DNA of 64,000 bases from Sulfitobacter sp. F26169L (GTDB lineage Bacteria; Pseudomonadota; Alphaproteobacteria; Rhodobacterales; Rhodobacteraceae), in NCBI RefSeq assembly GCF_026410285.1, contig NZ_JAPMLP010000001.1, positions 62,001 through 126,000 on the forward strand, given 5' to 3'. The notes under the pieces are model-generated. The model was not told the DNA's origin. It made no database searches and saw only the letters and a list, made by a program, of their open reading frames with translations. Position numbers and translations under genes: made by a program. This document shows positions 1 to 8,473 of this stretch, piece by piece (positions within the stretch are counted from its first letter, which is position 1; each line of letters begins with the position of its first letter).

Positions 1-2
1 CG

Positions 3-1022
3 CGCCCGCAGATCATCCAGAACCTTGAGGGCGGCATACTGGCCGAACTGGAAGTGGGCGAGGGCGATATTGTCGAAGCGGGCGATGTTCTGGCGCGGTT
101 GCATAATACGCAGTTCCAGTCATCGGTTGATGATCTGCAAGACCAGATCAGCGCGTTTGAAATCCGCCGCCTGCGTCTTGAGGCGGAAATCGACGGAGCC
201 TTTACATTTGACGTTCCCAACGAATGGCGCACACGTACGCCGGATATGGTGGCCTCAGAGGCGGCACTGCTGCAAGCGCGCCAGTCGGATTATGTGTCAT
301 CGGTTGACGGGGCCAATAGGGTTCTGGTCGAAGCGCAACGCGAGCGGGACCTCATGGATGATCTGTTGAAAAACAAGATCGTTTCGCTGATAGAAGCGAC
401 GCGTGCGCGCAAGGCCTATGCCGATGCGAGGATCAAGTACGATGACGTTGTGACCAGCACCGAGTTGGAACGCGCACAGGAATATTCCGACGTATTGAAA
501 GAGCTGTCGACGCTGCGCCAGAATCTCAAGGCAAGCACGGACCAGCTTGACCGTACACTACTGCGCAGCCCGATGCGCGGTATTGTAAACAATCTGAGCG
601 TCACAACCATCGGCGGTGTTGTCCGTCCGGGTGAAGAGATATTGCAGATCATTCCACTGGATGAAGAACTGTTTGTAGAGGCAAGGGTGAAGCCCAAAGA
701 CATCGCCGGCGTGCGCCGCGGGCAGGCGGCGACCGTCAAACTGTCGGCCTATGATTACACGATTTACGGCACGTTGAAGGGCGAGGTGAAGTTGATCTCG
801 GCGGATACGTTCAAGGACGAGCGTGCGCGCGATCCTGATGGCGATCCGCATTACAAGGTAACGCTGGCCGTAGACACCGAGCATCTGACACCGCGCCAGT
901 CCGCGCTTGAAATCCGCCCCGGTATGCAGGCCAGCGTCGAGTTGCACACAGGTTCCAAAACGGTTTTACAATACCTGCTCAAGCCGCTGTACAAATCAAA
1001 AGAAGCCTTCCGCGAGCCGTGA
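3..1022 (+). CDS. HlyD-family type I secretion periplasmic adaptor (5' end missing)
   Basis: This is the C-terminal part of a membrane fusion protein that would link an inner-membrane ABC exporter to an outer-membrane TolC-type channel. The frame is open from the first bases, so the start lies outside the window. The visible part opens with a lipoyl-type motif (QNLEGGILAEL, then GDIVEAGDVLARL), followed by a long helical hairpin (about residues 40-190). A second half-lipoyl and beta-barrel stretch follows (LRSPMRGIVNNLSV, RPGEEILQIIPLDEELFVEA), which is the usual HlyD order. The end, with an isolated hydrophobic YLLKPL segment, is typical of the family. The partner ATPase and substrate are probably to the left of the window. 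A hairpin with a T-run follows at 1067-1094. The family call is firm; the substrate is unknown. Confidence 0.92.
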   Translation, partial: RPQIIQNLEGGILAELEVGEGDIVEAGDVLARLHNTQFQSSVDDLQDQISAFEIRRLRLEAEIDGAFTFDVPNEWRTRTPDMVASEAALLQARQSDYVSSVDGANRVLVEAQRERDLMDDLLKNKIVSLIEATRARKAYADARIKYDDVVTSTELERAQEYSDVLKELSTLRQNLKASTDQLDRTLLRSPMRGIVNNLSVTTIGGVVRPGEEILQIIPLDEELFVEARVKPKDIAGVRRGQAATVKLSAYDYTIYGTLKGEVKLISADTFKDERARDPDGDPHYKVTLAVDTEHLTPRQSALEIRPGMQASVELHTGSKTVLQYLLKPLYKSKEAFREP

Positions 1023-1066
1023 CCTGATCGGGCGCTTGCGCGCAAGACATGTTTTATGACGTACTC

Positions 1067-1094
1067 AATGCGGGCCGATGCGGTCCGCATTTTT
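1067..1094 (+). terminator. Rho-independent terminator after the HlyD gene
   Basis: AATGCGG (1067-1073) pairs with CCGCATT (1085-1091) around an 11-nt loop, and a short T-run follows. It lies about 45 bp after the adaptor stop codon and just before the convergent dtd gene. Confidence 0.55.
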
Positions 1095-1117
1095 CGCTTA
1101 GGGGTGGATAGAGGGTG

Positions 1118-1561
1118 TCAGGCGTCTGTATCGAGCCAGAGCGTGACAGGCCCGTCGTTTGTAAGGGCGACGGACATATCGGCGCCAAACCGGCCGGTCT
1201 GCACAGGGACATCCAGCGCCGCGAGCGCTTGCGCAAAATGCTCGTAGAGCGCACGGGCGTCTTCCGGTCTTGCCGCGCCGGAAAATCCGGGGCGGTTGCC
1301 GCGTGATGTGTCGGCGGCCAGGGTAAACTGGCTGACCACCAATGCCTCACCGCCCGTTTGCACAAGGCTGAGGTTCATTTTACCTGCGTCATCCTGGAAC
1401 AGACGCAGTTTGGATATTTTCAATGCCAATGCGTCTGCTGTGGTGGTGTCGTCATCCGGCATGGCGCAAACAAGGATAAGAAGGCCGCGACCGATCTCTC
1501 CTATTATCTGCCCGTCAACGGTAACACTGGCATCGGTGATGCGCTGGATCAGGGCCCTCAT
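1118..1561 (-). CDS. dtd: D-aminoacyl-tRNA deacylase
   Basis: This cytosolic quality-control enzyme hydrolyses D-amino acids (classically D-Tyr) from mischarged tRNA. The 147-residue length is normal for the family. Two active-site signatures are visible: SQFTL near residue 78 and the TNDGPVT loop (NxGPxT type) near residue 134. The N-terminus [15 protein letters not shown] is also typical. It is the last gene of a long minus-strand run. Its ATG overlaps the end of the nitroreductase gene by 4 nt, so translation is probably coupled. No oddities were seen. Confidence 0.96.
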   Translation of the reverse strand: MRALIQRITDASVTVDGQIIGEIGRGLLILVCAMPDDDTTTADALALKISKLRLFQDDAGKMNLSLVQTGGEALVVSQFTLAADTSRGNRPGFSGAARPEDARALYEHFAQALAALDVPVQTGRFGADMSVALTNDGPVTLWLDTDA

Positions 1562-2238
1562 GTGTCGTGCCAGCGGATGATATCATCCGTTCCGGCCCGA
1601 TCGGTGCGAAAGCTGTTTGCGGGGGCGTGTTTGTCGGCGTAGCCGAGTGATATGGCGCACAGGATCAGGCGGTCGTCGGCAATGCTCAACTGCTGTTTCA
1701 GCAATGGTGCATGGGCTGCAATCGCCGCTTGCGCAATGGTAGCCACGCCCAGAGCGGTCGCAGCCAGTGTAAACGCAGTGACGAAGCCCCCCGAATCCAT
1801 CGCGCCGTATGGACCCAATTGTGCGGGCGAATGAATGATCGCCACATGGGGCGCGTCAAAGAAGCAGAAGTTGCGCAGCATTTGCCTGCTCCGGCCTTCA
1901 CGATCAGACCGATCTATCCCGACAGCGCTATAAAGCTGGAAGCCGCACGTGCGGCGGCGGTCTAGGTATTCGTCTCTATACTCGGTCGGCCAATCCAGAT
2001 CGGGGGAGGGGGCAGGCGTGCCGGACTGAACGGCAGCCATCAGACAATCGCGCAGGCGGTCTGTGGCTGAACCGCGCGTGATTTCGACCTGCCACGGCTG
2101 GGCGTTGCACCACGACGGGACATGACGCGCAGTGTCTATGATGCGGGTCAGGTCCGCATCCGGGACCGGATCGGGCAGGAAGGCGCGGCAGGAATAGCGG
2201 TCTTGCAGAATCTGGTTGAGCGTTTCGATCTGGGTCAT
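1558..2238 (-). CDS. Nitroreductase family protein (FMN-dependent)
   Basis: This is a flavin oxidoreductase of the nitroreductase/BluB-like fold. Such enzymes use NAD(P)H to reduce nitro compounds, quinones or other electron-poor substrates; the substrate here is not evident. The 226-residue protein begins with the usual FMN-phosphate-binding RYSCRAF segment (about residues 14-20). [13 protein letters not shown] follows, with later [21 protein letters not shown] matching the second flavin-contact helix. It starts 3 nt after the zinc-ribbon gene stop and overlaps dtd by 4 nt, so it sits within the stress-like operon. BluB-type function is less likely because no cobalamin genes are nearby. Confidence 0.9.
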   Translation of the reverse strand: MTQIETLNQILQDRYSCRAFLPDPVPDADLTRIIDTARHVPSWCNAQPWQVEITRGSATDRLRDCLMAAVQSGTPAPSPDLDWPTEYRDEYLDRRRTCGFQLYSAVGIDRSDREGRSRQMLRNFCFFDAPHVAIIHSPAQLGPYGAMDSGGFVTAFTLAATALGVATIAQAAIAAHAPLLKQQLSIADDRLILCAISLGYADKHAPANSFRTDRAGTDDIIRWHDT

Positions 2239-2241
2239 CTG

Positions 2242-3351
2242 TTATCCGTTCTGTGCATAAAGGTAGCCAATGATTGCGGCTGCGATGAGCCCCGCGATCA
2301 CGGCAAATGTGATCTTGATCGCCGAATAAGGGCGTTCGCCCTGTACCCGCCCCGTGCGGCCGTTCACGACAAAGCGGTAAGATTTGCCGCGGTATTTGTA
2401 GGCGGCCAACCAGACGGGCAGCAGGATGTGTTTGAAGGTCATATCGCTGAGGTTCACATCCATGGAATGGATGCGCTGACGGTCACCACCGATGTCGAAC
2501 TTGATATCGCGGCGGATCATCGCGTCCATTTTCGCGCGTGCCTCGTCAAACCCTTCGTCCAGTGTGACCGTATAGGCTTCCGCACTGAATCCGGCGAGGT
2601 ATTCAGGTGCGTAAGGTTCCAGTGCGGTCAGATCCCACGGTTCCAGCGCATCGGTGAACCTTTTTGGCAGCGAGCGTGAGCCAAGAACAAGCACGTCATC
2701 AAAAAAGCGCGCTACACGCCCCGAAGTGCTACGCCAGCGTACCTTTGCCACCTGAACCTGCTGGCGCTTGCCATCACGCACGACGGTTTGGGTTTCGTAA
2801 TAGACGGTGCCGCGTTCGCCGGTATAGCGGGTGTCGGATTGGGCGTCATAGGTCCAGTAGGGAACGTAAATTCCGTCCATTCGCCGCCCCTTTCGGGCAT
2901 AGGATTGAAGGCCGTTGGGGGCAAACCACAGGCTGCCCAGCCAGTCCTTCATCGCATTGCGCGCGGTTTCTTCGGCCAAGGCAAAAGGCAGCACGCCGCG
3001 CGGTTTGATATGGCGGTTTACCCCTGTATCAACCACCACAGGAGTGGCACAGAACGGGCATTCGGTGGCTTGGCTATCTGCGTCGAATTCGATCTGCGCC
3101 GCGCAGTTCGGGCATTTGCTGACACGGGTTTCTTCCATTTGCACGGATTCAAGCGTCTGGGATAAGCCGCGCCTAAGGTCCAGCTCCGCAATAGCGCGCG
3201 AGTTGCTCCAGACTGTGCCGATTGCTTCTTCGTTGCCGCAGTGATCACACTTCAGCAGGGCTTTTTGGGGATCGTACCGCAGATCGCTGCCGCAAGTATC
3301 ACAGGGAAATCGGTGTTCCTGCAGGACAGGTTTTGGCTGAAAATCTGGCAA
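2242..3351 (-). CDS. Double zinc-ribbon, C-terminally membrane-anchored protein (YdjG-like)
   Basis: The predicted protein has 369 residues. Two zinc ribbons are visible: C17/C20 with C35/C38 (PCDTC...KCDHC), and C80/C83 with C98/C101 (KCPNC...ECPFC). A long soluble region without recognised motifs follows, ending in one membrane helix (about 345-365, AVIAGLIAAAIIGYLYA). Similar proteins are often mislabelled as PriA or replication factor Y; nothing helicase-like is present. In Bacillus, YdjG-type zinc-ribbon proteins act with an SPFH protein in phage-shock-like envelope stress, and an SPFH gene lies two genes upstream here. I chose a TTG start at 3351 because AGAGG precedes it by 7 nt. The frame stays open to 3924, but that extension runs antisense-parallel to the cytochrome gene and is low-quality. 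The role is inferred from context. Confidence 0.8.
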   Translation of the reverse strand: MPDFQPKPVLQEHRFPCDTCGSDLRYDPQKALLKCDHCGNEEAIGTVWSNSRAIAELDLRRGLSQTLESVQMEETRVSKCPNCAAQIEFDADSQATECPFCATPVVVDTGVNRHIKPRGVLPFALAEETARNAMKDWLGSLWFAPNGLQSYARKGRRMDGIYVPYWTYDAQSDTRYTGERGTVYYETQTVVRDGKRQQVQVAKVRWRSTSGRVARFFDDVLVLGSRSLPKRFTDALEPWDLTALEPYAPEYLAGFSAEAYTVTLDEGFDEARAKMDAMIRRDIKFDIGGDRQRIHSMDVNLSDMTFKHILLPVWLAAYKYRGKSYRFVVNGRTGRVQGERPYSAIKITFAVIAGLIAAAIIGYLYAQNG

Positions 3352-3419
3352 TGGTTGGCCTCTGGTCTGAACAAAACTGACCCCAACATTCAGCCTGCGA
3401 CGAGGGGCGTCAAGGGGGG

Positions 3420-3971
3420 TCACAGGAAGCGGTGCAAGACTTTCGGTGCCATGATCCGCAGGGCATTGTCGCGCAAACGGAAGTGGCGCCAGATGTGAAA
3501 TGCAGCGTGAAGCAAGATCACGACACCCAACAAATAAAACTGATAAATATGCAGCCGTCCGACCACCTCGTTTGCGCGTTGCCACCCCATTGGCGGAGCA
3601 ATCGGTAGCCATAATCCGGCTTTGAGCTGAACAGCAGATGTCAGCCCCAGCAGGAAGCCCCCCAATGCGACCACAAACAGACCCCAGATGATCGCAAGGT
3701 GGAGCGGGCGATGAACCTTGCGCGCCCAGCCTTGCAGCTTTGGTCCCGGTCGTGAGGCAAGGCCGCGCCGCATTAATCCGACGGTACAGAGCAGGCAGAT
3801 CGACACAAACACCAGCGCAAGATTGGAATGAAGCGCAAACCAGTGTCCGCCCAGTGGCACCACCATATCCGGCGTCACCAGCAGGAACCATACGAACAGC
3901 GGCATCATTGCGCCGTGCGTCCATTTCAGAACGGTACGGCGGGACGGCTTATAGCGTTTCAGACGGTTCAT
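3420..3971 (-). CDS. Cytochrome b561-like membrane protein
   Basis: This is a predicted four- to five-helix integral membrane protein of 183 residues. Histidines sit where di-haem b561 proteins carry ligands: H19 in WTHGAMMPLFVWFL, H in HRPLHLAIIWGL, and the HIYQFYLLGVVILLHAAFHIWRHF segment near the C-terminus. It would pass electrons across or within the inner membrane; the donor and acceptor are unknown. It lies between the SPFH/GYF and zinc-ribbon genes on the same strand, so it probably belongs to that operon. A GTG 12 nt further upstream (3983) is an alternative start; neither has a strong ribosome-binding site. The family assignment is moderate because the sequence is divergent. Confidence 0.75.
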   Translation of the reverse strand: MNRLKRYKPSRRTVLKWTHGAMMPLFVWFLLVTPDMVVPLGGHWFALHSNLALVFVSICLLCTVGLMRRGLASRPGPKLQGWARKVHRPLHLAIIWGLFVVALGGFLLGLTSAVQLKAGLWLPIAPPMGWQRANEVVGRLHIYQFYLLGVVILLHAAFHIWRHFRLRDNALRIMAPKVLHRFL

Positions 3972-4032
3972 ACATCTGATCACGTAGGATAGCAGGCCAA
4001 AGTTTCATTTGTCCCGGCCTGCTGTGCATCCA

Positions 4033-5148
4033 CTACGCCTCTGGCGGTGGGGGCGGCATAACGGTGAACAGCTGCGCAAGCTCCATCACGTCTTCCGCTC
4101 GCTTCCATCCGTCCTGTCCGGCAGTCCAGACATAGGTTTCGCGCGAAAGCGAGCCTTCGCTTACCATGCGGCCCATTTTGGCTTTGGAGAATGGTCCGGA
4201 TGTTTTTCCACCCTCTGCAATATGCCAGACATGTTCGACCGGAGGAGGTGGGGGCGGAGGCGCCGCAGCGGCGGCGGCCGGGGCCGGTTTTGCGCCCCAA
4301 GGACCGGCAGCAGCAGCTTGCGCGCCGATCTGCATGCCAAGACCCGCGCCCATACCCGCCTGAATGGCAGCCGCACCGGCACCATCGCGGCCCAGCGATT
4401 CCGCCGCCTGAAACTGCATGTATTCATTCAGGTTGCCAATCACCCCCATGGAGGAGCGTTTGTCCAGAACCTTCTCGACCGCAGGCGGCAGGGAGATGTT
4501 TTCGATGTAGAGTTCCGGCATCGCCAGCCCGTATTCTGCCAGTTGCGCGGCAATTTCGCTGCCCACCAGTTTGCCCAGCTCACGGGTGTTGGCAGCCATG
4601 TCGAGTACGGGAATTTGCGAGCGCGCGATGGTGCGTGAGAATTCCTGCACGATTATGTTGCGGATCTGGTAGCTGATCTCGTCCATGGTGAATTCGCCAT
4701 CGGTGCCAACGATTTCACGCAGAAACAGTGCCGGATCAACCACGCGGACGCTGTAGGTGCCGAATGCACGCAGGCGGACGGGACCGAATTCGGGATCGCG
4801 TACGATGATCGGGTTCTTGGTGCCCCATTTGAGATCGTTGAACCGCGTCGTGTTGACGAAATAGATTTCGGATTTGAAGGGTGATTTGAACCCGTGATCC
4901 CAATGCTGAAGGGTGGTCATGATCGGCATGTTGTTGGTTTCAAGCATGTAAAGACCGGGAGTGAACACGTCGGCCAGTTGCCCTTCGTGTACAAACACCG
5001 CCGCTTGTCCCTCGCGCACTGTCAGCTTGGCACCGTATTTAATCTCATGCGCTTCGCGTTCAAACCGCCACACCAGCGTATCGCGGGTGTTGTCGGTCCA
5101 GTGGATGACGTCGATGAATTCACCGGAGAGGAAATCGAAAATACCCAT
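4033..5148 (-). CDS. SPFH-domain protein with C-terminal GYF_2-type domain
   Basis: The 371-residue protein begins with an SPFH (stomatin/prohibitin/flotillin-like) domain of the YdjI/'virion core' subtype (about residues 20-245; EAHEIKYGAKLTVREGQ, PGLYMLETNN, LYIENISLPPAVEKVLDKR). Next come a glycine/alanine-rich stretch and a poly-Ala/poly-Pro linker (about 285-305). A GYF_2-like module ends the protein (HVWHIAEGGKTSGPFS, then SLSRETYVWTAGQDGWKRAEDV). There is no N-terminal membrane helix, so it is probably peripheral at the inner membrane. SPFH proteins form oligomeric membrane scaffolds, and the GYF_2 part would bind partner peptides. Its place beside telA, xpaC and the zinc-ribbon gene suggests an envelope-stress role, which is inference. 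Confidence 0.9.
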   Translation of the reverse strand: MGIFDFLSGEFIDVIHWTDNTRDTLVWRFEREAHEIKYGAKLTVREGQAAVFVHEGQLADVFTPGLYMLETNNMPIMTTLQHWDHGFKSPFKSEIYFVNTTRFNDLKWGTKNPIIVRDPEFGPVRLRAFGTYSVRVVDPALFLREIVGTDGEFTMDEISYQIRNIIVQEFSRTIARSQIPVLDMAANTRELGKLVGSEIAAQLAEYGLAMPELYIENISLPPAVEKVLDKRSSMGVIGNLNEYMQFQAAESLGRDGAGAAAIQAGMGAGLGMQIGAQAAAAGPWGAKPAPAAAAAAPPPPPPPVEHVWHIAEGGKTSGPFSKAKMGRMVSEGSLSRETYVWTAGQDGWKRAEDVMELAQLFTVMPPPPPEA

Positions 5149-5224
5149 GGAATGTCCTTCAGAAGTGTTTGTAGCGTACTCTATGCATCTGACAGCAGCA
5201 TATCAAGAAACTGCGGTGCGTGCG

Positions 5225-6190
5225 TTAGACAGGCCCGCCATCGATCAGTTCGGCAGCGATTTTTTGCACAATAGGGCGCGCTTGTTCGGCAGTCATGCCG
5301 GCGCGCAGACGTGGATCGTACAGCATTTTCAGCAGCAGTTCGTCGTGGCGCGTCAGCAGGGAAAATTCGTCATCGTCGTTAAAGATCGACGGGCGCGCGG
5401 TGGGGCTGTCGTTGGCCAGACCCATGCCTTGCGCAAGCTCTTCGTGGATACACGACAGTCGCAGAAGGCTGGGGTTTTCGGCGCGGATCACCGCAAGGGC
5501 GGTGGTGTAGGTATTGGCCCCTGAGCCCGACGCATAGGCGGCAACCACGCAGTAGGTGTCGCGGGTCAGGTTATCAAGCGGTGCAAGGCTTGCCGCCGAT
5601 ACCCCCGGCAGGCGCGCGGCAGCGGCGGCAAGGGCAGCTGTGCGATCATCTTCGCCGGCGATTACAACAATGAAATTCGCTTTCTTGCTCATGCTCACAG
5701 AATGGCCCGACACGCGGCCTAGCCTTTCTGCATAGCTGCGCACATGTTCCGTATCACTCTTACGCTGCGAAGGCGGAACCCCATCGCCGAATATCAGATC
5801 CATCCGAACGGGCGTTGCCCAGCGGCGTAGGGGGCTCGGCCCGCCCGGACCTGAGAAATTACCGTCATATTCATTGAAAAAGGCGATTTTTTCAAAATTG
5901 CGCGCAAGCATCGTGCTGGTGAACGGCGTATCACCTCCTCCGCCATCACGGCGCAGCAGCCCTTGGCCCAACTGGGCGCTCTGCACCTGATTGAGATAAC
6001 TGCGCAGGGCGGCACTTGCTTCGGATGTTGGGCGCGCGACAGCCGGAGGTTTGGCAGTCGCGCGGGGCTTGTCAGGGCGGGATACAGGTTTCAGGATCGG
6101 TTCGGCCGGTGCCGCGATGTCTGTACACGCGCTTAGGCCCAGTGCGATCAGCCCCAGACCCGCCATTATGATCTCACGCCCCCACATCAT
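5225..6190 (-). CDS. DUF2927-family lipoprotein
   Basis: The 321-residue protein begins with a lipoprotein signal ending in a lipobox (LGLSAC, Cys at about residue 22). A Pro/Ala-rich spacer follows, then a domain matching DUF2927 as I recall it. That domain holds CIHEELAQGMGLANDSP, an HExxxQ-like motif recalling a degenerate zinc-protease helix. No function is established. It starts 2 nt after the telA stop, so it is almost certainly co-transcribed. An in-frame ATG at 6166 with a GTGAG upstream is an alternative start, but the longer form keeps the basic residue needed before the signal helix. Predicted location: anchored in the envelope, facing the periplasm. Confidence 0.85.
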   Translation of the reverse strand: MMWGREIIMAGLGLIALGLSACTDIAAPAEPILKPVSRPDKPRATAKPPAVARPTSEASAALRSYLNQVQSAQLGQGLLRRDGGGGDTPFTSTMLARNFEKIAFFNEYDGNFSGPGGPSPLRRWATPVRMDLIFGDGVPPSQRKSDTEHVRSYAERLGRVSGHSVSMSKKANFIVVIAGEDDRTAALAAAAARLPGVSAASLAPLDNLTRDTYCVVAAYASGSGANTYTTALAVIRAENPSLLRLSCIHEELAQGMGLANDSPTARPSIFNDDDEFSLLTRHDELLLKMLYDPRLRAGMTAEQARPIVQKIAAELIDGGPV

Positions 6191-6192
6191 TT

Positions 6193-7389
6193 CTAGCGCG
6201 GTACGGCGCCGGACGCTGTATCGCCCAGTCCGGTCTTTTTGGATTTGGCGGCAGCTAGCGTATCGCGCAGCTTTGCCTCCATTTCCTTTAGGTCTTTTTC
6301 AGCGGAAGCACGTTTTGCTTTTCCTGCATCAGCGATCTGAAGGCTTTCCTCAATGGTCCCGATCAGGTCTGCGTTGGCAGCTTTTACAGCTTCGATGTCA
6401 AACACACCACGCTCCATTTCCTCGCGGATGATTTTGTTGCTGTCGCGCAGGTTCTTTGCATTCGAGGTCAGCAATTCATTGGTCAGATCATTGGCTTCAC
6501 GCACCGCCGATGCCGCTTCGGCAGAGCGCTGGATGGTGACCGCCTGGGCCAGCTGTGTTTCCCACAGCGGCACAGTGTTTACGAGGGTCGAGTTGATCTT
6601 GGTCACAAGGCTCTTGTCGTTTTCCTGTACCAGACGGATGGAGGGCAGCGATTGCATGGTGACCTGACGGGTCAGTTTCAGATCATGCACACGGCGTTCC
6701 AGATCATCGCGCGCGGCGCGCAGGTCGCGCAGCTCTTGGGCGACCATCACCTTGTCGCTCTCCGCTGCCGCTTCCACGTCCGCTTCCTTGGCGGGGATCA
6801 CGGTTGCATCAAGTTCTTCAACTTTGGCTTCGCCTGCTGCAATATAAAGCGCCAGTTCGTCGTAAAACTGCAGCGTTTTCTCATAGAGCATATCGAGCGA
6901 TTTGATGTCCTTCAAAAGCGTATGCTCGTGGGACAGCAAATTATCGGTGATCTTGTCGATCTGGCCCTGAACCTGTTCGAACTTGGCGGTGAATTTGGCA
7001 AATGGTGCTGCGCGCCCGATCAGCTTTTCCCACCAGCTCCGCTCGCGGCGGACATCCAGTTCGGATACGGAAAAACCGCGAATGGTGGTGACGATGCCAC
7101 GAAGGCTGTCACCCGCTGGCCCTACGTCCTTGTTGCGCACATCCTGCAACATCGCCTGCGATATTTCCTGCAATTCGGCCTGGGCGGCAGAACCGAAACT
7201 GATGATAGACTGCGTGTCGTTCATGTCCAACTCATCCATCCGCGCACGGATTTCGGCGCTTTGCGGTGCGTCTGCCTGCTCCAGTGTCGTTACGGCGTTT
7301 GCATATGCGGGTTCAGGCAGGACAACGGCGGTCACCTCCTCTACCATGGCGAGGGATTTGGCAGCTTTTTCGCGGACGTTCTCAGACAT
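6193..7389 (-). CDS. telA: TelA-family toxic anion resistance protein
   Basis: The 398-residue, largely helical and coiled-coil protein matches the TelA/KlaA family, first linked to tellurite and other toxic-anion resistance, whose biochemical role is still unclear. Typical segments are RSWWEKLIGRAAPFAKF (about 115-132), FEQVQGQIDKITDNLLSHEHTLLKDI and LRAARDDLERRVHDLKLTRQV. The end is Lys/Glu-rich. There is no signal peptide or membrane helix, so it is probably cytosolic or peripheral. It sits between xpaC-like (33 nt upstream) and the DUF2927 lipoprotein (2 nt downstream). TelA beside XpaC and TerC is a known recurring association. Confidence 0.93.
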   Translation of the reverse strand: MSENVREKAAKSLAMVEEVTAVVLPEPAYANAVTTLEQADAPQSAEIRARMDELDMNDTQSIISFGSAAQAELQEISQAMLQDVRNKDVGPAGDSLRGIVTTIRGFSVSELDVRRERSWWEKLIGRAAPFAKFTAKFEQVQGQIDKITDNLLSHEHTLLKDIKSLDMLYEKTLQFYDELALYIAAGEAKVEELDATVIPAKEADVEAAAESDKVMVAQELRDLRAARDDLERRVHDLKLTRQVTMQSLPSIRLVQENDKSLVTKINSTLVNTVPLWETQLAQAVTIQRSAEAASAVREANDLTNELLTSNAKNLRDSNKIIREEMERGVFDIEAVKAANADLIGTIEESLQIADAGKAKRASAEKDLKEMEAKLRDTLAAAKSKKTGLGDTASGAVPR

Positions 7390-7422
7390 TTTCGGCTCCT
7401 TGTTTAATGTGCGCGGCTTGGA

Positions 7423-8319
7423 TCACTCCAGACGCACACCTTCACGCGACAGCCGCTCGCGCAGCACGTCAATTTCGATGGTCAGATCACTACGGTCATC
7501 CAGCAGTGATTTGCGGTTACGGGCGGCAAAGTTCTTTTCGAGATCATCGAGAAGTGCCAGATAATCGGTTCTTGCCTGTGTGTCGCGTGTGCGCGCATAG
7601 ATGTCAGCAAATTTTGCCGTCGCGTCACGTGCGCCTTTTAGATACACGCCCAGAAACTTGCGCGCAGCCGTCAGATCGCGCGGATCTTCTTCGACGGTGC
7701 GGATCAGTTCGCGCGCTGTGTCGATGAAATCTTCAAGACGCGCAGCGGACTGGCGATCATTCGCGCGCACAATCGTTTCGCGCATAGTGCCGAGATGCTT
7801 TTCGGCCTCGTCCACCACACGCGCAACACGGTCTTGCTGGAAGGTATCCACACCATCCATGCCTTTGTGGCGCATCGGGTCCAGCCCGAAGGCTGCGATG
7901 TGCAGGCCCGTAGCCACGATGCCGTAGATCACGGGGGCGACAATATCAAAGCCGTCCAGATGCGCGGTAACTGCCAGTGCCGTGCCGATCCCGCTAAAGG
8001 CGGCGGCGAAAATCTTGCGGGGCAGGGCAGGGCGGCGCGCGACCTTGCGCGCGTCATAGGCGGCCTGTGCGCGCAGGCCATTGCGCAACAACCACGCGGC
8101 CATCGTAAGCGAAAGTGCGCCCAATAGGGCAAGGAGAAGCGAAACGGGCCCCCCCGAAAAGCTGGTGGCGATCAACACAATGGCAGGCACAAACAGCACA
8201 TTGGCCCGCCCGCCTACCGGGTCCACTTCGATCCTGCGGGCGCGACTCCCTTGGGGAAGGGATGTATCGGCACTGTCGTTTGTGCTGTATTTGCCGCCAT
8301 ACCTTTTAGCCACGCTCAT
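7423..8319 (-). CDS. XpaC-like membrane protein (5-bromo-4-chloroindolyl phosphate hydrolysis family)
   Basis: The 298-residue protein has a basic N-terminus and about four membrane segments (about residues 38-78 as a pair and 105-150 as a pair). A long cytosolic helical domain ends the protein (VDTFQQDRVARVVDEAEKHLG onward). This is the XpaC/YceG-Bsu arrangement, a family named after a Bacillus phenotype and commonly encoded with TelA; its activity is not established. The ATG overlaps the stop of a tiny upstream membrane ORF by 4 nt (ATGA), which suggests translational coupling. It probably acts with TelA at the inner membrane. Confidence 0.82.
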   Translation of the reverse strand: MSVAKRYGGKYSTNDSADTSLPQGSRARRIEVDPVGGRANVLFVPAIVLIATSFSGGPVSLLLALLGALSLTMAAWLLRNGLRAQAAYDARKVARRPALPRKIFAAAFSGIGTALAVTAHLDGFDIVAPVIYGIVATGLHIAAFGLDPMRHKGMDGVDTFQQDRVARVVDEAEKHLGTMRETIVRANDRQSAARLEDFIDTARELIRTVEEDPRDLTAARKFLGVYLKGARDATAKFADIYARTRDTQARTDYLALLDDLEKNFAARNRKSLLDDRSDLTIEIDVLRERLSREGVRLE

Positions 8320-8405
8320 ACCCCTCCGAGCCAGCCGGAGCTGACGCCGAACAACAGCACGATCAGCGCGACATAAGCCGCTTTTTGAAAAGGTGTCGGT
8401 CCCAT
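8316..8405 (-). CDS. Tiny single-helix membrane protein candidate upstream of xpaC
   Basis: A 29-codon frame encodes MGPTPFQKAAYVALIVLLF followed by GVSSGWLGGV, with one hydrophobic helix of about 14 residues. A G-run (GGGGGG) lies just before the ATG, and the stop overlaps the xpaC-like ATG as ATGA. An in-frame GTG at 8462 would extend it to 48 residues but has no visible ribosome-binding site. The overlap, the hydrophobic content and its place in the terC-xpaC gap support a real coupled small protein. No homologue was recognised. Confidence 0.45.
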   Translation of the reverse strand: MGPTPFQKAAYVALIVLLFGVSSGWLGGV

Positions 8406-8473
8406 AGGCCCCCCGAATTCCGGCGCCTGGGCACCGATGTTAGAAATACCATAAGCAGCCACGCGCGCGGTTT

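Noticed and set aside
3352..3924. Open-frame extension of the zinc-ribbon gene by about 190 codons
   Set aside because: It runs through the cytochrome b561-like gene on the same strand in another phase, has a low-quality composition, and a TTG with a good ribosome-binding site exists at 3351.
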